Shown here: positions 11,808 through 23,697 of the stretch, piece after piece
Layout of the letters: every line of letters starts with the position of its first letter
Numbering within the stretch: the stretch's first letter is position 1
Assembly: GCA_905221605.1 (NCBI GenBank)
Contig: CAJNDS010002585.1
Location: 124,001 to 188,000, forward strand
From: Symbiodinium natans
Lineage: Eukaryota > Sar > Dinophyceae > Suessiales > Symbiodiniaceae
Length of the DNA stretch: 64,000 nucleotides
Reading direction: 5' to 3'
Notes under the pieces: generated by a model
The model's database searches: none
What the model saw: the letters and a program-made list of their open reading frames with translations, nothing else
What the model was told of the DNA's origin: nothing
Position numbers and translations under genes: made by a program

Positions 11808-12789
11808 ACAGGCACTCGAAGCCTCAGGCCTGGCTGAAGGGCAGCACTCGTGGCTTCGAGTGAAACTGCAAAAGGAGGACTTTGGAAACTTCAATTAACC
11901 TGACTGGTGTCGGCCGGTTGCCTTCCGAGCTGGTTCAATCGTGCTGTTCGTGGAACCCCAGACCCATCAACGAGCTCTCCGAAACGTGCCAAAACACTCT
12001 TTCCCTCCCAAAAAGGGATCGAAGTTCAAAAAAGGGGCTCTGATTGGATCTTGCGGGTCTGCTGCTGCACGTTCAAAAGGAGCAGCTTCTTGTCTCCGCC
12101 TCGACTTGGGAAACCGTCTAAGGCCGAAAAGCCGCTTCCAAACGGGTTGTGGCAATGACGGCAGCTTGATTCACAAGTGAAAAGCTTCAACACTGTCAGC
12201 TTGTGTAGGCACCATGTAAGGGCCGCATCTTGCATAGAATCCTACATGCAGCCTCAAAGGGCCCCTGGCATTCTAAACCCTAAACCCTAAACCCTAAACC
12301 CTAAACCCTAAACCCTAAACCCTAAACCCTAAACCCTAAACCCTAAACCCTAAACCCTAAACCCTAAACCGCTCGCGCCTACCATCTCCTTCAGCTCGTC
12401 GAACTGCTTCTGGTTGGCCTTTCCAGGGGCTATTTAGGCCCTAGAATAACCCAAAATGAACCCTATAAAGGGACCTTTTTTAAGGGGCCCTGGGGTCTAA
12501 CGGCCCGTCCTGGTTTGTGGAGGTGTGAAAACGTGCTGACTACTGGGGTAGGGACAGTCTGGCAATGGGAGCTCATGCAGGGCATGATAATTTTAAACAT
12601 TGATTCTGCATGGGTTTGTTTGGTCCTGAAAGGCCCCAACCTCCCCCCATTTCAAGGAATCAGCCGAGAAGCCAAGTTCATGACCTCAGTCTGGTGGTCC
12701 ACCTTTTCGCCAAGCCAGCCCGCGTCCGCCTTCTGCGTGTTTGCCACCCACTCCTTGGGCAACGAGGCGGTCTCTTGGGATTTCTGCTC
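11580..12789 (-). CDS. Three-exon 3' end of a gene, unknown product
   Basis: Exons 12685-12789, 12383-12418 and 11580-11702 join in phase 0 throughout. The first follows TCTTCAG|G, encodes EQKSQETASLPKEWVANTQK and 15 more residues, and ends GAG|GTCATG. The second is a 36-nt microexon (ANQKQFDELKEM) ending ATG|GTAGGC. The third follows GCTGCAG|G, encodes GFATGASFSRAASMAANDAF and ends in TGA at 11580. The product is helical, charged and lysine/glutamate-rich. The 680-nt second intron carries a 14-unit array (12273-12370) that begins 12 bases after its donor, with TTTAGGG in sense. I do not recognise the family. Confidence 0.6.
11780..11808. repeat. (CT)n microsatellite
   Basis: CT dinucleotide run in the last intron or just upstream of the terminal exon of the 11580-12789 gene; it is GA-rich on the transcribed strand. 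Confidence 0.95.
12273..12370 (-). repeat. CCCTAAA array, 14 units, intronic
   Basis: Perfect CCCTAAA units on the plus strand, so TTTAGGG on the transcribed strand of the surrounding gene. It starts 12 nt inside the intron that follows the microexon at 12383-12418. Confidence 0.97.
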
Positions 12790-14878
12790 CTGAAGACTCT
12801 CCCCTCCTGGGAGCTCCAAAGCAAGGAGGCTTCAAACAGGTTGTCCTCCAGAGCTCGTGGCGGTGTGCGACTGAGCATACCCACAGCCGACAGATATTGC
12901 TTAATGGTTAGGTGGACTTGTAGCGATGACAGGAGCCTGAGGCCTGAGTTCAAGCAACATAGAACACCACTGAGCTCCGGAGGTCTAGGACTCTGACCCT
13001 GCGCCGCCAAGTCGAAGATCAAAAGCCCGACCCTCGTGCCTCCCCACATTGCGTAAAGAACTCTGGAAATCCAGGGCAACAACAGCAGCAGCACGATCCT
13101 TCCAAATCCTTCCAATGCCTCAAGCGACTTGTCAGCCGGTTTCCTAAAAAAAAGGTTCCTCCCCACAAACCAACTAACTACCACGGAGGGGCAAGCCACT
13201 GTACACTGTTTCACGTTCACGAGCCACAGAACATGTCATGCGTACTCTGGTTGCTGAAGATATGACTGCTGCTTACCACCGGCGTCTAGCTTTATAGGCT
13301 ACTTCTTTATCTGGGCCTGGGACCTGAAACTCATCCCCCCCCCCCCCCCCCCCCAAAAAAAAAAGAAGGAAACAGGTAGCAATCCCTTTCATGTACTCCG
13401 AATGCGACCGATGATAGCCTCGCAATCATGTTGACAAGCCTAAACCGTTGAGCTCTCCTTCCCTTTTCACGCATGTCTTTCCATGACAGGGTGCTGCCAA
13501 CTTCTCCATGTTTCTGTTGGTGATGCCCTCAGTCCATGTCGGTCCAAGGGTCAGGTTTACAGGGATGAGATTCGCGGATCTTCGCGGCTTGGTTTCAGGG
13601 CTTTGGCTGAATGCTTCTGCGGACAAAGCAAACGTTCCCACTGTACCTTGAGCAAATCCATGAAGAGTCACAGCTTGGACACGTACACAACTGGGTGCGA
13701 ACCACAGCCTAGAAAACCAGCAGAGCAGGCATTCGGAAGGTTGCACAGTCTTGCTAAAAGGTTGGGTTGGGTCCTCCAATAATGCTCCTGGACAGTATGC
13801 CACCCTACATCCTGCACAAACCAAAACACGCGGCCATGCTCCCCATGCTGCTAAGCCATCGGCTGTGGCTCTTTCCAGGTTTCGGAGGATGGTTCGGTCC
13901 CCTGCAGAGATGGCGACTCTCCCCCCCCTCCCCCTCGCGATATCCAGCACTATGCTCATGCTCCCACCTTCCCTGGTAGTCCCGTAGTCCCTGGTAGAAT
14001 CCGCCCCCGGACTTTTCAGCAACCGCTCCTCGAACAACAGCATCCCGCACGCAGTGCACGTCACCTTGGATGGCCAGGTACATGCCCCCCCCCCCCCCCC
14101 CCCATGCTGCAATCACGCCGATGAAGCCGGGGGATGTATTCAACTCTCGACTCCCTCGAATGGCCGGCGTGCTGTAGGAAAGGTGCGCTCATGTTTGGGA
14201 AGAATTCTTCCTGTTTGGTACATCCTCTTAAGCTGCACAGAGAATGTCAGCTTGAAACGGAAAGGCCGCGGCTGCACCAGCAGTTCTGTCAGGAAAAGGA
14301 GACGACAAAATTTAACAGCAACAAGGCAGGTTCACAAGCAGCTCGGTGGCCTTGGCTGTAGCCATCGCTACAAGATTGGGGGAGAAGTTTCAACAGCCGA
14401 AACTAGACCATGAAGTGTCAGTGAAGCCCCGCACTCCTACAGTGCTCCAAGCGACAGCCTGAACCTTCAACCCAACAAGACACAACCCGTGCAACATAAG
14501 CCAGCGCGATTGCATCATCGTAGAAGCCAATAGCTAGAATAGGAAGGCGAATGACGTGCCGAGCACTGTGTGATTTGGCACCACAGTAGTAACCAAAAGT
14601 CCAGGCCAGTTGCAGAAGATCCGTGCGAAGTTTGCTTGGTTGGGCGTGCAATCTTTGCCCATGGAGTCGTCCCTGCAGATGGCCAGGGGTTGAGATCTTC
14701 ACAGAAAGCCGGATGTACCGAGAAGTAACTCAGAAGAGAAAGCCGAGACATAAATGCCAGACCCCCTTGAATGCTACCAATGCCTGAACCCCCCGCTTAC
14801 TGCCAGGGCCAAGTGTGGGAAGAACCGCCTTGGTCCCGAAAGCCGGAACAGTGCAACTCCATGGTCATCACCATTCTG

Positions 14879-14956
<78 letters not shown>

Positions 14957-14994
14957 GCTACTGCTACTGCTACTGCTACTGCTACTGCTACTAC

Positions 14995-15047
<53 letters not shown>

Positions 15048-15397
15048 TCTTCTTAAAAGGCTCGCTCTTCTATAGCGATTGAAGTGCAGCATGGGTTTTT
15101 GGCTTCGGGCACAGCTTCCAGCTTGAATTCAAAGCGGTGGTTCATGCTTCTGTTTCGGCTATCAGCGGTCAACTTCAAGTTCTCAGTGTAGCTTCGGTTC
15201 AGAAGCAAGAAATATGCAAGACCGAAAAAGCTGCTGCGTTGATGCGGCTATCAAGTCTTGAAGCCGTCCAACAAATCCCGTCAGTAGTTTCCAGTAGAGT
15301 TTTCGGTTGTGGGCGACACAGATACAAGGATTCGGATTCTACGACATTGAATGACATGATCACTGACGAATCCACATCTTTGGGAGGCTAGGCCTTC
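12790..15397. other. No supported gene; simple repeats
   Basis: A 228-codon minus-strand frame at 13426-14112 has two CxxC pairs but an otherwise improbable composition and includes a translated poly-C run (14087-14103), so I do not call it. It also holds a poly-C run at 13336-13354 and the triplet microsatellite at 14878-15052. Confidence 0.5.
14878..15052 (+). repeat. (CTA/CTG)n triplet microsatellite, 175 bp
   Basis: Runs of ACT, interrupted by ACTGCT units and then ACT again, ending in CTTCTTCTT. All frames are open, which creates false open reading frames. Confidence 0.97.
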
Positions 15398-15905
15398 TCA
15401 GGCTGACTGGCCGTTCACCCTCTCGAGATGTCTGCTCAAGAACGACGTTTGGAAGGGTTTTGCCTGACAACACATCGGGTTCGCCGAGAGTTCCACTCTC
15501 TTGCAATGTCACACATTAGGCAACCCTAAACCCTAAACCCTGAACCCTAAACCCTAAACCCTAAACAAGAGAGCCAGGAGTAGACGAGGAAGACGGCTTG
15601 GCGGCCAGCATGCCAGCCACTTCTCTCCTTGCTAGCCTTCGGCTTCCGTTTTTGCGACCTGGTTGTACATACCTGAAAAAAGGCTAAACTTTATTATTCC
15701 TACTGAATGAGGAAGCTCAGAAAGTTTGAAGTTCAGCTGTTGGAGAAGTAAGCTGATGGTATTACACATTGATGGCCTTCTTCTTGACATGTACTGCAAA
15801 CATCAGAAACAGCATCAAACATCAACATGTCGGACGAAGAATAAAAGAGCCTTTTAGAAAAGCACAGGACAAGCAGCTTGTCCGCAAGGTTTCGCGTGTC
15901 CCCCC

Positions 15906-15938
<33 letters not shown>

Positions 15939-16031
15939 CCCTAAACCCTAAACGGTAAACCCTAACCCTGAAGCCTGAACCCTACCCTAAGCCCTAAAAA
16001 AAAAACCCTAAACCTATCACCCCAAACCCTA

Positions 16032-16069
<38 letters not shown>

Positions 16070-16780
16070 ACCCTAAACCCTAAACCCTGAACCCTGAACC
16101 CTAAACCCTAAACCCTGAACAGAACAGTTTTCACCCCAGGCGGTCCTCATCTTCCTGACATGGTCGTGCACCCCGACTTCCTTCAAGGGTCTTTGTCAGA
16201 CAAGTTGGGTTCTCTTTGGAATTTCGGGCTTCTACTCACAACATCTTCCCCACTTCGATTGCAACATGAAATGCAATGGGGGGGGTTTTCGTTAGGAGGC
16301 CGGCGAGTAGTGGGGAGGGTTACAATTTGGTGGAGGGGACTTGACCAGGAACACCCTAAACCCTAAACACTTGCTATCTGCATGGGCTATGGCTCGAATG
16401 GATATGCTACAAGTACCTTCGGTAGCGGCAGTTCGAAGACACATCCCTCGCTCCAGTCATTGCTGGATCCAGGTTGAAGCTTGAATCTCTATACACTTCT
16501 TGGAAATTGGAGAATCAGACTCCCAGAATTGCTGACTGATAACGAACTCTGGCTGACCTTTCAGGAACCTAACATGCAACCGCAGGCAAAGGAGGCCCGG
16601 CCAGGGCCACGCATCGTCACAGACAGCTGGAAGCTAAGAGATCTTCACCTTAAACCCTAAACCCTAAACCCTTACTGATTCACAAGAGGAAGGCCTGCAG
16701 GGGCATGCTTCAGGGATGCTGCGGACTGTTTGAGTATGGAAGTCTTGGCAGATACTTCCTGGCCCGTGGGCGACTTGTTC
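15398..16780 (-). CDS. Five-exon 3' end of a gene with telomere-repeat introns
   Basis: Exons 16676-16780, 16371-16406, 16121-16190, 15567-15627 and 15398-15495 join with matching phase at all four junctions. Exon 1 follows GATTTTTAG|G and contains KTSILKQSAASLKHAPAGLP. Exon 2 gives HISIRAIAHADS. Exon 3 gives PLKEVGVHDHVRKMRTAWGE. Exon 4 gives ERSGWHAGRQAVFLVYSWLS. Exon 5 gives LELSANPMCCQAKPFQTSFL and more, to TGA at 15398. All four introns carry TTTAGGG-type repeats in sense, starting at or within a few bases of the donor (GTAAGGGTTTAG, GTGTTTAG, GTTCAGGG, GTTTAGGG). Intron 4 is 71 nt and is mostly array. The 5' end was not located. I do not recognise the product. Confidence 0.6.
15496..15566 (-). 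repeat. 71-nt intron composed mainly of TTTAGGG units
   Basis: On the transcribed strand it starts GTTTAGGG, continues as TTTAGGG/TTCAGGG units for about 45 nt, and ends with a 26-nt tail GCCTAATG...GCAAGAG acceptor. The exons on both sides join in frame. Confidence 0.6.
15901..16120 (-). repeat. Composite poly-C / CCCTAAA array
   Basis: Two poly-C runs of about 30 nt (15903-15934 and 16035-16067) alternate with CCCTAAA, CCCTGAA and degenerate units. It fills the donor side of intron 3 of the 15398-16780 gene, where it reads as TTTAGGG and poly-G. Confidence 0.95.
16649..16672 (-). repeat. Short CCCTAAA array at a donor site
   Basis: Three units right next to the GTAAGG donor of the exon at 16676-16780 (minus strand). 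A two-unit array sits in the same way at 16356-16369. Confidence 0.9.
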
Positions 16781-17033
16781 CTAAAAATCCCCAGTTCCCA
16801 CAAGGTCCTGGGGAGGCCCCCAAAAGAGCTTCCAGAGAGACCCGAAACGGCCCGAGCCCTTGGAGGGAAAAAGCGGGGAGCCCACGCCTTTCCGAAGGCG
16901 AGGGCGGCTTGGCTGACTTCTGTCCCTTTGTCGCAGATCAGCCCGGGTGAAAAGCCTCGGACGAGCAGAGAACTCTCTCTCGCTCTCGCTCTCTCGCTCT
17001 CTCTCTCTCTCTCTCTCCTGCACGCGTAGTCCG

Positions 17034-17071
<38 letters not shown>

Positions 17072-17312
17072 TCTACCCAGCGAAGAGGATTTCCTGTGAG
17101 AGGAGCCCCTGGCCGCTCTGGCCCGCCGCTCTGTCTGCTGGTGAAAGGCGGGACTCTCGTGTCGACTTTGACGGGTCCCAAAGCTAACACTGAAAAGGAG
17201 CCGAGTCAGGGGCAAAAACATGCCTTAACTAAAAGGGTGGATCGATCCAGTTGCCGACTCGCCACCACGTCCCGGCAACAGACTGATAAGCGAAGTAGAA
17301 AGGGGCCCCCTG

Positions 17313-17344
<32 letters not shown>

Positions 17345-20300
17345 CTCTCTCTCTTACAAATCTTCCTTCCCCATATCAAGAAGCTGCAGACTGCTAAGCA
17401 GGCGTGGAGTCTACGCTTTACCAGCACTCCTACCCAATAAGAGAAAGCCCACGTGCTCTCTCAGCCCAACAGGATTTCATGGGCAATGCTTTGGCCGCGG
17501 CTGAATCCCATGCCGAATGGTGCTGCCATTGTGTCCGGAAGCGCGCTGCAGATCCTCACATCACGCGGTTCAGGGCTTTCGAGCTCTTCTTGGCATCTAC
17601 CCATAACACCTGTCGGTCTTAAAGCTGGCTAGATAGGTCTGGAGGAGAGGTGTGTGGAGATTGGGATTTCAGGCACCGGGGCCGCCCGCAGAATCAAAGG
17701 TACGCCTTTCGCAAACATGCTCAATGCTGATGCCCCCAAAATGCTCCCCGAAAACGACCCCAAGTCGCCTTTCTAAAGCTCTACAGCCACAGAACACCAC
17801 TGTTGAGTCTCGCGAAAAACAGCCACACAGAGGCCCTCGAAGAAACTTCTTAACTTCTTCAGAACCCCAAGTCACTCTTGAGCCCTGCTTGTTTTCTGCG
17901 TTTCGACACGACGCAAAAAACCCGCTCTCTCCGAGAGCCCCCAAGTGTCGTGGATGCCAGGGCAAAGCTGACACCCATCTTCTGAATGACCAGGTCCGCG
18001 AGGTCCATTTGCTGGCATTTTGTTGGGGGGAGAGCTGGACTTTTGGGGCTGGTTTTTGTAGAGCAGCTCTTGTTTCTCTCTTTGGTTTGCGGCTGGGTAT
18101 TTCAAGAAGATCAGGTTCAGATGTGGTTTTGGGGTCGGCAGATGCATGGCGAGTCAGGAAGTACGGTGGGTCGAGGGTCAGGGACGGGATCCTCTCGTGT
18201 AGTCGCGGCATGTTCTTACGGTGGGGTGGCCGAGTTTACTTGTAATGTTGCAACAAGTTTCTCCTCTCTCAATGTCGGATTCATGACTGGAAGATCAAGG
18301 CACACATCATCATGGTCTAGTCTGGCGGGAGTTGCTTGCCCAGACAAGCAGCAAGTGGGCAAGGCTGTGTTCTGTTGAAAGGGTATCCACGTAGCTACTA
18401 TTATTTACAAGTCGGCACATGCATGCTACGATCGGTGGTAAGTCGCATTTTTTGACAAGTTGCACTGCTGACGCCACGACGAACAAATCAACTGCAAAAC
18501 CGAGCACGGGGCTTTTACACCCCTAAACACTAAACCCAAAACCCAAAACCCTAAACCCTAAACCTTTTACACGGCAGAGGCAGAGGCATGCTGGTTAGGC
18601 ATGTCTAAGCTCAAGCTCAAGGTCGCTGCACACGTGACCCATTCTACATGCCGGGTCCGACTCCCACAACTCCTCTAAACCCTAAACCCATAACGCCTAA
18701 ACCGTAAAACCCTAAACCCTAAACCCTAAACCCTAAACCCTGCATGAATCTCCCCAAGCCCCAAGCTCCTGCAAAGAGGGACGAGGCAGTGAAACAACTT
18801 CGTTCTTAGAAGGCAACGCAGAATCATTCCAAAGCGCATTTGCCCCGAGTCATCGTGACCACAACCTTTTTTCACCATCATCCCTTTAAAATAACTTAGG
18901 ATGCTGACTCACCATACCTCCTTCCAGCCACTTCCTTCCCTCCCGCAGCCTTGGCAATCCTGAGCGCTGCGGAAGCTTTCTGCGCTCGTTTTAGGAACGT
19001 AGGGGGCTTTCAGGGGTTGCGGTTTCTTGGGCTTGGGTTCAAGATGCGAGTCTTTGTCTTGTGAACTCTCGCAGCTCTTGTAATTCTGAATTATCATGTC
19101 ATAGCTATGGCAGACCTATGGCGCCCTTGTCCTTAGAGACTCCTTCGATGTAAAGGTTCCAGAATGGAGAGCCAAAGCCGGGAAGAGCCAGGAATGCACA
19201 GACTAGTGGAGAAACATCTCCTGCACAAGGCAATCTAAAATCATTTTGCCATAAACGCATCAAGGGGCTTGCCAGCAAACATAGTTGCACGACACATGCA
19301 GGACAAGTATCTACACTCTCTAAACCTCTGGCTTCTCAACAATGAACCGTCTCAGCGAACATCCCCATTCTTGTCGAAGCTCGCGCACGGCCAACAATTT
19401 CCAGTGTACAAGTAAGAGCAACTAGCTCTACCAGAGGAGGCCTCTAGCTCTGCTAGAGGAGGCCTCCTTCCTCGGACCACCAAAGCCCTCATATTCTCCC
19501 CCTTGCATTGGTCTTCTCTTTGCATTGCAAGACGAAGCTCTTGTGGGAGGTCTTTCCGGCTCGGTCGAAGCAACCTGCCACATGTATGGAATCTCAAAGT
19601 GGGTTTGATCCCGAGGGCATGATCTCAACTTTCTCACACTTCGCAGTCAGGAGTGCAGAAACTACTCTTCAGAACCCTGAAAAGCTCCCCATGCGAGTTC
19701 CTGAACAACCTCGTCAAGCACATGAAAGCCTAAAATGGAATATGCATCCACTACCCCTGCTCATGAGCTGCAGATCACGATGTGCAAAGCTGAGGCTCGC
19801 ACCCTCCAGTTCGTTCTTAGCAAATGCCGGATCAGTGCTTAGGGTTCCGGGCCAAACGGCTTGTTCTTGACAGCTACTCCGGATGATGCTTGGTGGGGCG
19901 GAATCATGAGATGCAACATCGAAGAAGCAGAAAGAGTTGGACTGTTTGGGCCCTCCCTCCATTTCGGCGGGGGTAGGCTTCTCGTGAAGCCTGCAAAACC
20001 TCGTACCTCATCTGATGGCTCTCATTTCACAGCTGGCCAGGTGTCTTGCAATCGTTTCTTGGGTCCTGCATTTTTTCGCTTGAGCGACCTGAAACCTCCT
20101 CTGTAAAACAGTCCGAACGGCCATGAAGGCATCCTGCAATGGAGCGGTTCTCAACTTAGTGGACCGCTCAACATGATTCGCAAGGTCCGGAGATCAGCTG
20201 AGGTCTAGGAGCCTCGGCCCCCAGATGCCGGCCGAGTTGCATAGCCCATGCCAGTTGGGATCGGCTTGCCATCGCCTCCCGCCCATTTGCCTCAGAGGGC

Positions 20301-20382
20301 CCAGCTCACATCCCAAGGGGGCGCGCGATGACCCGCCAACTGGACCTCTAGCCTTGCGATGACCATGCCTCGAGTCTTGAAG

Positions 20383-20443
20383 GGTTTAGGGTTTAGGGTT
20401 TAGGGTTTGGGGTTTAGGGTTTAGGGATTAGGGTTTAGGGTTT
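20383..20443 (+). repeat. TTTAGGG array
   Basis: About eight units with single-base variants (TTTGGGG, ATTAGGG). Confidence 0.95.
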
Positions 20444-20574
20444 GAAGCCTGCATGATGCAGTTCTCTTCACTTTTAACAAATGCTGGATGCCACCGTGGG
20501 TGGGCAGGGGAGTGGCTGGGAAAGCAGAGGGCCCTTGCAGACTTGTCCAAGATCTTTCTTTGCAATGATCCCCC

Positions 20575-20643
20575 CCTAAACCCTAAACCCTAAACCCTAA
20601 ACCCTAAACCCTAAACCCTAAACCCTAAACCCTAAACCCTAAC
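20575..20643 (-). repeat. CCCTAAA array adjoining a candidate donor
   Basis: Nine to ten units. The minus-strand exon at 20644-20701 ends G|GTTAGG exactly at its edge. Confidence 0.95.
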
Positions 20644-20701
20644 CCAAAGACGTGAGAACCGTCCAAACTTGTCCCGGAACCGTCCAAGTCTTCCTATCCC
20701 T
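20644..20701 (-). CDS. Candidate internal exon, basic repeat-like peptide
   Basis: Between GCGCCTAG|A and G|GTTAGG. Encodes GIGRLGRFRDKFGRFSRLW, arginine/phenylalanine-rich. Support comes only from the open frame and the edge at the array. Confidence 0.3.
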
Positions 20702-21517
20702 CTAGGCGCCAAGGAATCTTGAGATTTGGCTCCGTTTAACTGCCATCCAGGTTCTCCGAATTCCGGTTCTCGCAGCAGCAAGATCACAAGGATGAGACTC
20801 CTAGCGCTGCCGCAGGAAGTTGTCCACGCTTCACTACGGTACGGTTCCAAAGATGTTCCCAGCGCCAGATGGAGTCTGGCAAGCACGAGGCGGCTCAAAT
20901 AAAGAAATGGCACCCATGAGCAACTCCAACAATGCAGTCTTTGAAGCTCCTCTGGAAAATATGCACGTTCAAGAGTTTTGATGCTTGAGCGGCGTTCGTG
21001 AATGCCGGGCAGCCCTTTAATTGGACTCTAAGTCTTAGCTGTACCAAAGGTTTCGAGTCCTCAAACAGCACACCCCAAACTAAACCTTCGAGCCTGAAGC
21101 CTCACCTCGCAATTCAACCCAAAGTACCTTCAAATTCGTCTGCGGGCACGGTAACATGGACATGAAGCCTTTGCGCCCCGCACATGCCCAAACCCTACCG
21201 TCCAAATGGCAGGGCTCGCCGCAGCAGCTGCCATTTTTGGGAAAGTTAGTTCCTGTGCCAAAATGGCACCTGCAAGCCCTCCGCGAACCCTGCGATAAAC
21301 GGAAGCAAAAAAAGTGGGCGCCTTGAAGCCGGCTGCAGCCTCCTCTTCGGTCTCCACCCTTAGGATGGAAGGGCTTAATCGGACACTGAGGCTCTGCAGG
21401 CTCAGAACCCAACAGAAAAGGCACTAAGGAATCAAGGCGGACCTCCTCAAATGCATCCAGCATCAAGGGACCCCAACCCGACTGAGGATGAAGATGCCAA
21501 GAAGAGTCGAGATGATT
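20702..21517. other. Uncertain coding or intronic stretch
   Basis: Minus-strand open stretches at 21130-21466 contain alanine-rich protein-like segments (GFKAPTFFASVYRRVRGGLA) next to GTGGAG and GTACTT donor-like sites. The frames do not join convincingly, so I make no exon call. Confidence 0.3.
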
Positions 21518-21730
21518 CTAGACAGGCGGGTTTTCGCGCAGGAGCAGGTTGCCTGAAATCTGGCGCGTCTTGCAATCGAGAGTCTCGTCAGTCTCCGGAA
21601 TCTCTTCCCCAGTGATGTCTAGCTTGGTCTCCTGACAGGCTCGGAGCTCAAGGTGCTCACAAAATCGGGGGGGACCTTGGGGGGCTAAGAGGGCCCCGTT
21701 AGGGTTTTGGTTGCTATAAAGGGTTAACAT
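21518..21730 (-). CDS. Small open frame or terminal exon, unknown product
   Basis: An intact ATG-to-stop frame of 70 codons. The C-terminal 45 codons are strongly protein-like (FCEHLELRACQETKLDITGE) and acidic, ending LLLRENPPV. The N-terminal part overlaps a TAACCC-like stretch, so the true exon may start near 21690 after GCCCCCCAAG. Confidence 0.4.
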   Translation of the reverse strand: MLTLYSNQNPNGALLAPQGPPRFCEHLELRACQETKLDITGEEIPETDETLDCKTRQISGNLLLRENPPV

Positions 21731-23641
21731 GGTTAGGGGACGAAAGCTGAGCTACACAGCAGCTACACCATCACCAGCTGCAGAAAGCACCCGTGGAAGC
21801 CATGAAACGGCGATGGAAGAAGCAATGCTCTTCATTCCTCTTTGAGGGAACCGAACACTTGGGAAACTCAAAGCGGGTTCCCACAAATGGCAGAGAAAGT
21901 CTCGTTCATGTTTGGTCCCAGGCTGTACTCGGAGCCCGGTTATGCCTGGAGTTGAGGTCAGTTGTGACAAGGAGGCATGCCTGCAGCAAGCCGAGAGCAG
22001 TCATTTCTTTTCCCTGCACAAGGGAAAACCCAAACATCATCAATCCCAAGCATCCCAAATTCCTCAACAAAACCGAAAACTCGGGGGGGGGGGGGGGGAT
22101 CTCCTGCAGCTTCTTCCAAAGGTCTCCGTAACCAACCTTGGCGAAAGCTTGCAGGGGGGCTGTGGTAGAAGCCCGGTTGAAGCCGGGGGATCCTTTCAGA
22201 AATGAAGTTCCATAAGCCCAACAAAAACACAAACTTCTTCAATTTGAGGCTTGAAAGCCCCCCCACTGCCCCCTGGAGATGCACAGCTAGACAAGCTTTG
22301 GCTTGTGAAGAAACCTTGGGGGGAGAGGAACTTCTTGGGCGTAGCCCGAATGAGACACAGAGGCTCTCAGAGAGCTCAGGAACTGGGGAAGGAAAGGCTT
22401 GGACTCCATGAGGCCTAGACATATGCTGTGTAAGATGACAGACGACAAAGAGAAGAAGGACCATAATGACACCTTGGAGGCCACAGCGCAGAAGGGGTTG
22501 GGGCAAGAATGACAAGCAGCAAGATGAGGGATGGGAGACGTGCGTTGCCCGATGCTGGCATGATTCTGGGGTGGTGGGCAGGTATCCCCGAGACACAGTG
22601 AAAGCAGAGCAGATGATGAGCAGCTTTTGGCTCACAAATGGCACCTGTGCTCAAAAGCAGCCGGAACCAGCAGAGTTGGGCTGTCTAAAAGCAGCTACCC
22701 ATCTCAACGGCGGTGTTTTCGGAGACCCATTTTAACTTAGGACCATAGACGCATCTGCTTTCGACAAGTGGCGCACTTGTCGGAATACTTCGGCATCTCC
22801 GCCCTGGACCGCAAGGGGTTGCGTTTTGAGGCTTGAGGGACCCTTTCGTCGTATGGCTTTGGGGCAGAGGTTTCGAAGTTATGCCCAATCTTGCCTACAC
22901 TCTGCACTGCCTTTTGTGTGATTCCTCCCTCTTACCTTTGGCCTTCTGAACAGGAGTCCCCTATAGTCTCTGCTCCTCTTTCCAAGTGGCTCGAACTTCT
23001 CCAGCTTGGGCTTCTTCGGCGCCTGCGAGCGAGAACAGCCTAACATGGACTGGGGGAGCGAGGCAGAAAAGGCAGAACCTGACCAGCAGGGACCCTCCAA
23101 GGAACGATACCGGCAGAACCCGACAAGGGCTCCATAGCATGGAAAGCTGTTTCGTTTCTGGATGTCCGCGATCGTTTTTCGGGAGAAGAAGGGCCATTGG
23201 TAGTTCCGGTCGAAGTCGTTGTAGTCGTAGACGTCATAGCCATAGTCGTAGAAGTCGCTGGTGTGCTTCGGATGCTCGGTGGCAGAAGGGCTTGGTTTGC
23301 TCGGACGGACGGATGGAACTGACTTACGATGTCATCTTACGGTATCAGGATGCTTTTTTCGGTGGCGGACGGCAGGAGCTGCCTCACGTTGTCGTCTTCC
23401 GATGTCAGGATAGCTTCTTTGACGGAAGGGATGCTTTGCCGTAACATGGATGCAGGGCGGTAGTTGTCGGGGACGTCCAGGTCAAGGGGGCGCAGGCATG
23501 GTGTCTGTTCTTGCTGCAGGGTAGGTGATCTTGATGGATGGGAAGTGTGGGTTTCTTCGTTGTCATGGAACTTTCGTGGACTTGCTCAGGTCTTCTACGT
23601 GCTTCTTCCTGCGAGGCAAGCGATGTGACAAAGACAGAGAG

Positions 23642-23643
<2 letters not shown>

Positions 23644-23683
<40 letters not shown>

Positions 23684-23697
23684 CGAGAGAGAGGAGA
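23644..23697 (+). repeat. (GA)n microsatellite
   Basis: AGAGAGAG run with a few GGGAGAGC interruptions. Confidence 0.97.

Larger units (their letters stand above)
16781..20643. other. No firmly supported gene; repeats
   Basis: Holds (CT)n runs at 16975-17016, 17037-17068 and 17309-17354, and CCCTAAA arrays at 18522-18567 and 18676-18742. There is a TTTAGGG array at 20383-20443 and a near-palindromic AGAGGAGGCCTC pair at 19429-19469. A minus-strand frame at 17669-18211 ends in a plausible stretch (VVFCGCRALERRLGVVFGEH) and could be a terminal exon. A plus-strand stretch at 19876-20039 (TPDDAWWGGIMRCNIEEAER) could be an internal exon. Neither has enough support for a call. Confidence 0.5.

Noticed and set aside
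12424-12490. Fourth copy of dispersed family B
   Set aside because: Shares only TTTATAGGG and GGTCCC-like words; too weak to distinguish from chance.
13426-14112. 228-codon minus-strand open frame with CxxC pairs
   Set aside because: It includes a translated poly-C run, has poor composition at both ends, and lacks splice or family support.
14771-15082. Long poly-threonine, poly-tyrosine and poly-leucine frames
   Set aside because: All three are readings of the triplet microsatellite at 14878-15052.
15137-15391. 84-codon plus-strand frame
   Set aside because: Plausible composition, but it has no splice context and lies directly beyond the stop of a better-supported minus-strand gene.
16672-17221. 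Arg-Glu repeat proteins on the minus strand
   Set aside because: The Arg-Glu and Leu-Ser runs are translated (CT)n/(GA)n microsatellites; only the segment at 16676-16780 is kept as an exon.
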